DNA from: Thermoplasmatota archaeon
Lineage (GTDB): Archaea; Thermoplasmatota; Thermoplasmata; Halarchaeoplasmatales; Halarchaeoplasmataceae
Length of the DNA stretch: 5,560 bases
NCBI GenBank assembly: GCA_018610025.1
Contig: JAHENW010000192.1
Location: 1 to 5,560, forward strand
Reading direction: 5' to 3'
The translations under genes were made by a program, and so were the position numbers. The notes below the pieces were generated by a model, which did not search any database, had not been told where the DNA came from, and was given only the letters and a program-made list of their open reading frames with translations. Positions within the stretch are counted from its first letter, which is position 1. Every line of letters begins with the position of its first letter. Positions 1-5,560 of the stretch are shown here, in pieces.

Positions 1-1
1 G

Positions 2-1048
2 TCAGAGGAAAGAAGAGTTGAGAAGGACTTCCTTGATAAAAAGATAGACAAGGCCCTCAAGGGTGGATTGGGTCAGTACAACTCTATCGAGGACGTTGTG
101 GGCGACCTGGATAACACCGCTAGGGAACTGCTGAAGAGGGACTCGTCGGCGACGGCACCGATGCATGTCCTTTCTTTCTTAAAAAAATGGCAGATGGAGG
201 GCCCAGAGATATTTAGGTCCTTCCAACCGGACCGGTCAACCGTCAGGGTGGGTCTGCTGGACCCGTCGAAACTGACTGAAGATGCCTTCGAGCTCATAGG
301 CGGCTCGGTACTCATGAGCGGTACCTTACATCCCGGTGAGATGTATGCGGACCTGCTGGGTATACAGGAACCCCTCATAAAGCGGTATGATTCTCCATTT
401 CCAGATAAGAACAGGCATATCGTTAGTACCAGGGGTGTGACCACCTCGTATAAAGAACGTAATATCACCATGTACCAGGCCTACGCTAACAGGATCGCTG
501 AGGTGGTGAACAATGTGCCGGGGAATGCGGCGGCATTTTTCACCTCCTACCAGTACATGAACCACGTTGCTGACCGTCTAGACATGGTGCATTTAGAGAA
601 GGATATGATCGTGGAGGAGAGGGAGTTCAGTAAGAAGGAGAAGGAGGATATCGTGAACAGGTTGAGAAGGTCGTCCGATAATCTATTGATGGCTGTCCAG
701 GGTGGCAGTCTATCAGAGGGTGTGGATTATAATAATAACATCCTAACAACGGTGATGATAGCCGGTATACAGTTCCCGCCCCCATCACTGAAGATGAAAG
801 CCTTGGAGGAGTACTATTCGGATAAATTCGGGGAGCAGAAGGGATACCGTTATAGTAGGGTCTATCCGGCTCTAAACAGGGTACTGCAGGCCGCCGGTAG
901 ACCTATACGGAGCAAGGAGGACAGGGGATTCATAGTACTACTGGATAAACGTTTTAACTACTCCAACTACAAGAAACTGCTGCCCGATGAATTCAGCTAT
1001 CAGCCAGTGGACGACCTGGGAGATGAATGCAAGAAATTCTTTTCCTAA
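2..1048 (+). CDS. XPD/Rad3-family superfamily 2 DNA helicase, C-terminal part (5' truncated by window edge)
   Basis: The frame is open from the first bases of the window, so this is the last 348 residues of a longer protein; the internal TTG at 68 has no reason to be a start. What is visible is the second helicase domain of an XPD/Rad3/DinG-type enzyme. SGTL lies at visible residues 106-109, GGSLSEGVDY (motif V type) at 234-243, and QAAGRPIRSKED at 296-307, which is motif VI with the arginine-finger region, followed by FIVLLDKRF. The Walker A, DEAH box and the four iron-sulphur cysteines expected of XPD lie upstream and cannot be checked. Family members are ATP-dependent 5'-3' DNA helicases; archaeal XPD is implicated in repair. 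It ends in TAA and converges on the minus-strand block with 3 bases between stops, leaving no room for a separate terminator. The exact subgroup (XPD versus DinG-like) is inferred. Confidence 0.88.
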   Translation, partial: SEERRVEKDFLDKKIDKALKGGLGQYNSIEDVVGDLDNTARELLKRDSSATAPMHVLSFLKKWQMEGPEIFRSFQPDRSTVRVGLLDPSKLTEDAFELIGGSVLMSGTLHPGEMYADLLGIQEPLIKRYDSPFPDKNRHIVSTRGVTTSYKERNITMYQAYANRIAEVVNNVPGNAAAFFTSYQYMNHVADRLDMVHLEKDMIVEEREFSKKEKEDIVNRLRRSSDNLLMAVQGGSLSEGVDYNNNILTTVMIAGIQFPPPSLKMKALEEYYSDKFGEQKGYRYSRVYPALNRVLQAAGRPIRSKEDRGFIVLLDKRFNYSNYKKLLPDEFSYQPVDDLGDECKKFFS

Positions 1049-1051
1049 GGT

Positions 1052-1474
1052 TCAGTCCTCTTCCTCTTTTAGGAACCTCATCTGATCCCATAAAACCTCA
1101 TGCTCGAAGTCATTGACATCTAGAAAATCACTCACCTCGTCGGTGATCATGTCGATCTCAGATTCCTCCTCTTCTATCCGAGGATAAAGGAAGAACTGGA
1201 CTCTATCACCTTCCAAGGGGAAGATCATCCTGTACCTGGCCTCCCTGTTATGTCCAGGCGGCTTTCTATTCTCTTTCAGGTCCTGGATGTTCATCTGGAT
1301 CATCATCTCCATCAGTTCCTCTCCACCCTCTTCTGGAACCTGGTCGGCCTTCTCCATGAAGAGTTCATATAGTTCTGGAAATATGTCGATGAGGTCCTTA
1401 TATTCCACGTCTTCATCGAATCTGATCAGGCTGTTCCTCTTAGTCGTGACTAACTCTTTTTCTTCTTCTTCCAT
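1052..1474 (-). CDS. Acidic hypothetical protein, last gene after ileS
   Basis: A 140-residue protein that I do not recognise. It is strongly acidic, with Glu runs at both ends (MEEEEKE at the start, KEEED at the end) and in the middle (IEEEESEID), and it shows no signal peptide, membrane segment or cysteine motif. The segment VEYKDLIDIFPELYELFME near residues 23-41 looks helical, and ARYRMIFPLEGDRVQFFLYP near 82-101 looks like a beta pair. This suggests a small folded soluble domain. The ATG is preceded by GGAGG at a good distance, which fixes the start. The gene follows the ileS stop by 35 bases on the same strand, so it is probably co-transcribed with ileS. The stop is TGA. Function is unknown; the tight link to ileS is the only clue. 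Confidence 0.8.
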   Translation of the reverse strand: MEEEEKELVTTKRNSLIRFDEDVEYKDLIDIFPELYELFMEKADQVPEEGGEELMEMMIQMNIQDLKENRKPPGHNREARYRMIFPLEGDRVQFFLYPRIEEEESEIDMITDEVSDFLDVNDFEHEVLWDQMRFLKEEED

Positions 1475-1480
1475 GACAAG

Positions 1481-1485
1481 CCTCC
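1481..1485 (-). promoter_or_regulatory. Shine-Dalgarno site of the acidic hypothetical gene
   Basis: GGAGG on the minus strand, six bases before the ATG at 1474-1472. It supports that start and independent translation initiation within the ileS transcript. Confidence 0.75.
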
Positions 1486-1509
1486 AATTTGTTTAGGCCT
1501 ATTTAGATA

Positions 1510-4500
1510 TTATTGTTCTAGCGGGATTGGGTCGACGATGAATGTTATCTCCTTACTTTCTATACTCCATTCCTTCTCCAGATATTCTTTCCCGCTAAGA
1601 GATGACGGACCCCCTTTCTGAATAGAACTGCTGAGGGTCTCCTTCTGTATGTAATCGCTCATCTGCTGGATGGCGTTCTCCAGTTCTTTATTACCTTCAT
1701 AATAAGTATCTATATTCTGCGTGTATCCGAGTTCCAGCTCTTTCCTCATGGTCTGTATCCGGCGGACGACATCCCTTGCGAGCCCCTCGGTTCTAAGTTC
1801 TTCATCTATCGTGGTATTCATGAACACCTTGATGTCCTTACCTTCACTGGACGTGTACCCTTCCTTAACCTCTTTCACCAGTTCGACGTCCTCTTCATCC
1901 AGCTCGTACCCATTTACTCTCGCGGTTCCACTCTCTTCGAACTGCGCTTTGAGGTCTTCTCCATCACTCTCTTCTATAAGCTCGGCCACCTTCTCTGCCT
2001 CACCCTTGAACTTCGGTCCCAGTGAGGAGTAGTTGGGCTCGGCCCTTGTATGAAGGAGCTCCCCTTCATTTTCTATCACTCTAAATCTCTTTACGTTCAA
2101 CTCGTCCTTCAGTATGTCCTGGAATAGTTCGACCGCCTCTTCCTGACCGTCCTCATTCTTTACCACTACTGCCTCGTCCAGGGGCTGTCTCAGCTTGATA
2201 TCCTCCTTCTGCCTGGCGTTCCTGCCCAATTCGGCCACCTTTATCACCGTATCCATGTGCTCTTCGAGCTCTTTTTCCACCTTCTTTTCGTTTAAAACAG
2301 GATAGTCCAGCATGTGGACTGATTCCGGCCCGTTTTCGACTTCCTGGAACAGTTTCTGGTAGAAGCGTTCTGAGAGGAACGGCGTGAATGGAGCCATGAC
2401 CTTCGTTAGAGTGAAAAGGGTTTCATAGAGGGTGTTGTACGCGCTCTCCTTTTCTTCTTTGGACCCCTCCCAGAACCTCCTTCTACTCCTGCGCAGATAC
2501 CAGTTGCTCAGCTCGTCCACGAAGCGCTCTATAGCCCTTGTAGACTTATGTATCTCCAGTTCCTCCAGTCCCTCTCTTACGTTGTGGATCAGAGAGTTCT
2601 TCCTGGACAACAACTACTTATCTATCTGGTCGTTGACTTCATATTCCCCCGACGGCTCAAAATCGTCTATATTGGCGTTGTTCGTGAAGAATGATACTAC
2701 GTTCATCAGTGTGTCCATGGTCTTCGTTATCTTCTCACGTGCCAGATCCTTGCTGAACTTGGTGGAGTTCCATACGGGAGAAGCAAGGAAGTAAAGCCGT
2801 GTAGCGTCGGCGCCCAGCTCGTTCATCACATCTGTTGGATCAACGGCGTTACCTTTACTCTTGCTCATCTTTTCGCCGTCTTCATCCAGTATAAGACCCT
2901 GGGTCAGGCAGCTCTTGTAGGCCGGCTTGTCGTAAAGTAAAGAGCTTATGGCCAGCAGACTGTAGAACCAACCTCTCGTCTGGTCTAATGACTCGGTTAT
3001 GAAGTCTATGGGGAAGGCCTCATCGAACCTTTTTTCGTTCTCAAAGGGATAATGGAACTGTGCGAAGGGTGCGCTGCCGCTGTCGTACCAGCAGTCGATA
3101 ACATATTCGACCCTCTCCATATCACCGCCGCATTCTGGACACTTCAGTTTAATCCTGTCCACATAGGGGCGGTGCAGCTCGAAGTCATCTTCCAAAGGCT
3201 CCCTGGCCATATCTTCTAGTTCCTCTATACTACCAACACAGTGCTGGTTTCCGCAGTCGCACTCCCATATGGGTAGTGGAGTTCCCCAGAAGCGGTTCCT
3301 GCTCAGTGACCAGTCCTTTAATTCGTCCAGGAAATTTCCGAACCTCCCGTGCTTGAGATGCTCGGGCTTCCAGAATATCTTTTCATTGTTATCTATCAGT
3401 TTCTCCTTCTCCCAAGATGTGCGGATGAACCAGCTCTCCAGTGCGTAATTTAGAAGGGGTGAATCACACCTCCAGCAGAACATGTATCGGTGGGTTGTAG
3501 TACCCCTACTCAGCAGGTCATTTCTTTCCTCTAAATCATCCATTATATCTTCGTCGGCATCTTTCACGAACTGCCCTTGGTAATCGGGGACCTCTTCGGT
3601 GAACCTGCCAGCTTCGTCAACTGGGTTCACCAGATCCACGCCCTCACTTTTACACAGATCATAATCGTCCTCACCGAAAGCGGGAGCTACATGTACTATG
3701 CCAGTACCTTCTTCGAGGGTAACGAAGTCAGCATGGGTGACGTAATGACTTTTATTTTCAGAATCCACGAAATCGAACATCGGCTCGTACTCCTTGCCCA
3801 CCAGTTCCTCACCCTTCATGGTCTCCAGTATTTTCACATCATCGAATATCTCGTCCACCAGCTCTTCGGCCAGGTAGTATCTGTCCCCTTCGTACTCTAT
3901 CTTGGCATAGTCCATGTCCTTTCCCACGGCTAGAAGCAGATTCGATATGAGCGTCCATGGGGTGGTTGTCCATGCAAGGAAGTAGGCGTCCTCGTCCTTG
4001 ACCTTGAACCTCATGTGGATGGATGGGTCCTCCGTTTCCCTGTATCCCTGAGCGACTTCGTGGCTTGAAAGCGGGGTACCGCATCTTGGGCGGTAGGGGA
4101 CGACCATGTATCCCTTCTCAAGCAGGCCGTTCTCCCAGTGCTGTTTCAGACTCCACCATACACTCTCTATGTAGTCGTCTTCCATGGTGATATAGGCATT
4201 ATCGTAATCGATCCAGAATCCGATCCTCTCGCTCATCTCCCTCCATTCTTTTTCGTACTGGAAGACACTCTCCTTGCACATCTCGTTGAACTTCTCGAGG
4301 CCGTATTCCTCTATCTCCTCTTTACTGTCTATACCAAGTTCCTTCTCCACTTCTATCTCGACCGGCAGGCCGTGGGTGTCCCATCCTCCTATGTTCGGAA
4401 CTATCTGATAGCCGTCCATGTTCTTATATCTCAGCTTGACGTCCTTAACGACCCTAGTTCGGACATGACCTATATGCGGTAGTCCGTTGGCCGTAGGTGG

Positions 4501-4653
4501 TCCCTCGGTAAAACCAAATTTTTTCTCCTTTTCCTCACCCCTCGTCTTTTTGTCGATGTCATTATCCTCCCAGAACTGCAGTATATCCTCTTCCTTATCC
4601 GGTAAAGGTGCGTCTTTTTCTATAGGTTCGAACCTGCCGCTGTTTTCTGTCAT
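1510..4653 (-). CDS. ileS: Isoleucyl-tRNA synthetase with one in-frame TAG codon (680)
   Basis: Class I synthetase that charges tRNA-Ile. Read through the TAG, it is 1047 residues, the expected size for archaeal/eukaryotic-type IleRS. HIGH is at residues 60-63 and KMSKS at 595-599. The CP1 editing domain shows TTTPWT near 229-234 and GTGIVHVAPAFGEDDYD near 316-332. CxxC pairs at 393/396 and 505/508 and CDC at 465-467 are probable zinc ligands. After the TAG come the anticodon-binding helices (LSNWYLRRSRRRFW at 715-728, MAPFTPFLSERFY near 753-765) and the conserved EGLARDVVRRIQ near 956-967. Both halves are intact and in the same frame. TAG falls in D-K-[TAG]-L-L-S-R, where the family normally has a conserved Trp (DRWILSR). 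The ATG has a GAGGTGA site six bases upstream; the stop is TAA. The TTG just after the TAG has no ribosome-binding site, so a separately started second half is unlikely. The sequence cannot tell whether the UAG is decoded, mutated or miscalled. Confidence 0.93.
2614..2616 (-). other. In-frame TAG inside ileS (candidate pyrrolysine or recoded codon)
   Basis: Codon 680 of ileS reads TAG, directly between AAG and TTG codons, with the frame unchanged on both sides. The aligned family position is the Trp of the D-[RK]-W-[IL]-L-S-R motif that opens the anticodon-binding domain. TGG to TAG is a single transition, so a nonsense change or base-call error is possible. Against that, a second TAG-interrupted gene lies in this window and no gene here ends in TAG. 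Other Trp codons in ileS are TGG. Confidence 0.85.
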
Positions 4654-4659
4654 AATATC

Positions 4660-4666
4660 TCACCTC
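4660..4666 (-). promoter_or_regulatory. Shine-Dalgarno site of ileS
   Basis: GAGGTGA on the minus strand, six bases before the ATG at 4653-4651. It is a strong match to the archaeal 16S tail and fixes the ileS start. It follows the seven-T tract at once, so a transcript ending in that tract would lack the site. Confidence 0.85.
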
Positions 4667-4673
4667 AAAAAAA
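4667..4673 (-). terminator. Seven-T tract in the ileS leader, candidate conditional terminator
   Basis: Seven consecutive T on the sense strand lie between the leader helices and the ileS ribosome-binding site. Oligo-U stretches are the main intrinsic termination signal of archaeal RNA polymerase. The 3' arm of the alternative helix ends four bases before this tract. Premature termination here would remove the ileS coding region from the transcript. It could instead be simple AT-rich spacer. Confidence 0.45.
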
Positions 4674-4677
4674 TTAA

Positions 4678-4748
4678 GAGCAATAACTGGGCGTTTGATA
4701 TGGTGACTACTCAATAATGATGATATCGATCTCGGTTATCGCCCAGTT
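4678..4748 (-). promoter_or_regulatory. Leader RNA hairpin with two mutually exclusive registers (candidate ileS attenuator)
   Basis: In the minus-strand RNA, AACTGGGCG (4748-4740) is a perfect 9-bp complement of CGCCCAGTT (4693-4685). Shifted, GGGCGATAAC (4744-4735) can pair with GTTATTGCTC (4687-4678) over 10 bp with two G-U wobbles. The two helices share bases in both arms and cannot coexist. The 5' arm lies inside the Ile-rich leader ORF (codons 5-9), so a ribosome there would block pairing. The 3' arms sit just ahead of the T-tract and ribosome-binding site of ileS. The loop is long (46-47 bases) and contains the Ile codon run. The pairing is visible in the sequence; its regulatory use is inferred. 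Confidence 0.6.
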
Positions 4749-4760
4749 CTTCACTATCAT
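4707..4760 (-). CDS. Isoleucine-rich leader peptide upstream of ileS
   Basis: A 17-codon ORF, MIVKNWAITEIDIIIIE, closed by TAG. Seven of 17 residues are Ile (2, 8, 11, 13-16), using ATA twice, ATC three times and ATT twice, so it would sense every Ile isoacceptor charged by the enzyme encoded next. Codons 5-9 form the 5' arm of the leader helices, and the start lies about 26 bases after a TATA-like box, so the message may begin almost at the ATG. No Shine-Dalgarno is evident, which suits leaderless initiation. This matches the design of bacterial attenuation peptides (ilv, leu, his, trp). If TAG is read as an amino acid in this organism, the ORF continues through SPYQTPSYCS to TAA at 4676-4674, making 28 residues and carrying the ribosome across the 3' arms. 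It is too short for homology, and chance Ile enrichment in AT-rich DNA is the main alternative. Confidence 0.6.
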   Translation of the reverse strand: MIVKNWAITEIDIIIIE

Positions 4761-4778
4761 ACGCTCATTGATTTCAGA

Positions 4779-5198
4779 TTATAGTATATATAATTTATTA
4801 TCTCTCCGCGGAATCTGTGAGGCAGGAAAGTGAGGTTTATTTTTATGGAGTTCTACTGAGTTGTACTTCAAACACGTCCCTTTGGCGTGGGCGTCCGCCT
4901 TCCCGTCCAGTCCCAGGGTGCCGGTGGTGTAAGTCTTAACGGTGAAATCGACGACCATGGGCGGTGTTTTCTCCTTGACATCTTCGGGAATATCAGAGAT
5001 ACTCCCTCGATTTCCGAAGCAGAGCTCCAGGGAAATCGGATTGAATTGGTCGGACAGCCACTCGCCGACTTCGTTACTCTGTTCCTGAATCTGTTCATCG
5101 ATTGAGGGGAACTGGAAATCTATAGGTGACTAGATAAAGTCCTCTGAATCATCTCTAATAAAATTAAGTTCCTTCCATCCACCAACCACTGAACTCAT
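4779..5198 (-). CDS. Hypothetical protein, 139 residues, interrupted by an in-frame TAG at codon 23
   Basis: This gene appears only if TAG is read through. From ATG at 5198 the frame gives MSSVVGGWKELNFIRDDSED-FI, then TAG (codon 23), then SPIDFQFPSIDEQIQEQ and an open frame to TAA at 4781-4779. A clear AGGAG precedes the ATG by nine bases. No ATG, GTG or TTG occurs in frame between the TAG and Met81, so a downstream restart would lose most of the protein. The region after the TAG looks like a soluble globular protein: a Glu/Gln-rich helix near 34-50, then strand-like segments such as MVVDFTVKTYTTGTLGLDG (81-99). I do not recognise the family. The other frames over this stretch give Pro/Arg/Ser-rich or unsupported translations. 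The 3' end overlaps the TATA box of the ileS leader, and the stop lies 18 bases before the leader ORF. A pseudogene with one early stop is the alternative. Confidence 0.72.
4785..4793 (-). promoter_or_regulatory. TATA box of the ileS leader transcript
   Basis: TTATATATA on the minus strand, preceded by A-rich sequence (AATAAA) that could serve as a BRE. With the usual archaeal spacing of about 26 bases, transcription would start near 4760-4766, right at the leader ATG (4760). The box lies within the last codons of the upstream small gene, so read-in from that gene is also possible. Confidence 0.55.
5130..5132 (-). other. In-frame TAG in the small hypothetical gene
   Basis: Codon 23 of the gene at 5198-4779 is TAG, between ATC (Ile22) and TCA (Ser24). 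The coding frame continues for 116 codons with no other stop. Start codon and ribosome-binding site lie upstream of the TAG, and no usable start follows closely. It is the second full gene in the window with this feature. Confidence 0.72.
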
Positions 5199-5207
5199 TT
5201 TTCCGTT

Positions 5208-5212
5208 CTCCT
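5208..5212 (-). promoter_or_regulatory. Shine-Dalgarno site of the TAG-containing hypothetical gene
   Basis: AGGAG on the minus strand, nine bases before the ATG at 5198-5196. It is the main reason to place the start upstream of the in-frame TAG rather than after it. Confidence 0.65.
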
Positions 5213-5234
5213 AATAATTATTGAAGATTTTAGA

Positions 5235-5245
5235 TTAAATAATTT
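5235..5245 (-). promoter_or_regulatory. Possible TATA-like promoter for the TAG-containing gene
   Basis: AAATTATTTAA on the minus strand. A start about 26 bases downstream would fall near 5214, just ahead of the AGGAG site. The surrounding spacer (5199-5273) is AT-rich throughout, so this may be chance. Confidence 0.3.
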
Positions 5246-5273
5246 GGGACCTCCATCTTATAGAAAACATTAA

Positions 5274-5560
5274 TCATAAATAAAACCACCAATACCATAG
5301 CCCGATTGCAACCACATGTGCTGTAACAATCAATATTATAACCCAAAAGACTATTGTTTCTCTGACTCTACATTTTGAGAAAGATAAATCCCCATAATGA
5401 AAATAATCATCTCTCAGTTTTTGTCCTACACCTGCTCCCAATCTATAACAGTTTATATCGAATCTGGTTTTATAGCAGAAAATAAATTCAGTTTGATGAT
5501 CACCGCCGCTAGTTTTCACTTTCCCAATATTTTTCACGTGTTTTACGGTATCCCACGAGA
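5274..5560 (-). CDS. Putative membrane-anchored protein, C-terminal part (5' end outside window)
   Basis: The frame is open to the window edge and gives 94 visible residues, ending in TGA. An in-frame GTG at 5537 is possible as a start but has no ribosome-binding site, and the codons before it (SWDTVKH) are open, so the real start is probably outside the window. The visible part is a soluble, mixed-charge segment (FIFCYKTRFDINCYRLGAGV, then KLRDDYFHYGDLSF) followed by one strong hydrophobic helix over the last 27 residues (TIVFWVIILIVTAHVVAIGL and then WYWWFYL). That pattern suggests a C-terminal transmembrane anchor with the rest in the cytoplasm, or the last helix of a larger membrane protein. 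I do not recognise the family. The DNA is clearly more AT-rich than the helicase and ileS regions, which may mark an accessory gene. It is in the same direction as the next gene, with a 75-base spacer. Confidence 0.55.
   Translation of the reverse strand, partial: SWDTVKHVKNIGKVKTSGGDHQTEFIFCYKTRFDINCYRLGAGVGQKLRDDYFHYGDLSFSKCRVRETIVFWVIILIVTAHVVAIGLWYWWFYL

Noticed and set aside
1350..1410. Weak resemblance of the N-terminal part of the acidic protein to a small DUF1858-like helical motif
   Set aside because: Only a few hydrophobic positions fit and the usual glycine and following residues are missing, so no family was assigned.
1510..2613. The anticodon-binding half of IleRS as a separate gene starting at TTG
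   Set aside because: It is in the same frame as the upstream half, begins at the codon right after the TAG, has no ribosome-binding site and lacks any catalytic domain. It is the continuation of ileS.
2581..2614. A PYLIS-like stem after the ileS TAG (GTTGT with ACAAC, 5 bp)
   Set aside because: The stem is short with a long loop, and it exists in two weak registers. It is no better than chance, and UAG decoding in Pyl archaea does not generally need such an element.
4757..4768. A second short ORF (ATG AGC GTA TGA) overlapping the leader ATG in another frame
   Set aside because: Only three codons, no start signal, and probably at or upstream of the transcription start.
4868..5105. Alternative frames on both strands (minus 4868-5098, plus 4887-5105) over the small hypothetical gene
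   Set aside because: The minus version is Pro/Ser/Arg-rich and the plus version has no ribosome-binding site. The frame through the TAG has a good start signal and more natural protein composition.
5215..5245. AT-only inverted repeats in the spacer upstream of the small hypothetical gene
   Set aside because: AATTATT/AATAATT matches are expected by chance in such AT-rich sequence.
5230..5256. An eight-codon ORF (MEVPNYLI) between the membrane protein gene and the small hypothetical gene
   Set aside because: No ribosome-binding site, no codon bias, and it overlaps the possible TATA element.

Overview
The window looks archaeal. It carries the C-terminal part of an XPD/Rad3-type helicase, a full-length archaeal/eukaryotic-type isoleucyl-tRNA synthetase (IleRS), TATA-box-like promoters, and Shine-Dalgarno sites of the GGAGG/GAGGTGA kind. 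The proteins are rich in Glu and Asp, which would suit a salt-adapted lineage, but the sequence alone does not fix the taxon.

Layout: the helicase (plus strand, 5' end outside the window) runs to 1048 and converges, with a 3-base gap, on a minus-strand block. Read in its direction of transcription, that block is: a partial membrane-anchored protein (5560-5274); a small unknown protein with an in-frame TAG (5198-4779); a 5' leader with a short isoleucine-rich ORF, alternative RNA helices and a U-tract (4760-4667); ileS with an in-frame TAG (4653-1510); and an acidic unknown protein (1474-1052). No tRNA, rRNA, CRISPR array or insertion sequence was seen.

Two things stand out. First, TAG appears to be a sense codon here. 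It interrupts two otherwise intact reading frames: IleRS codon 680, at a position that is normally a conserved Trp, and codon 23 of the small unknown gene. All five protein genes end in TAA or TGA and none ends in TAG. Pyrrolysine insertion is the leading explanation, with nonsense mutation or base-calling error as alternatives.

Second, ileS is preceded by what looks like a ribosome-dependent attenuator. A 17-codon ORF has seven Ile codons, four of them consecutive and using all three Ile codons. Its early codons can pair with RNA just ahead of a seven-U tract and the ileS ribosome-binding site. This is how bacterial amino-acid operons sense charged tRNA, and I know of no established archaeal example for an aminoacyl-tRNA synthetase. 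The leader ORF is itself closed by TAG, so UAG decoding and Ile-tRNA sensing may be linked in this transcript.
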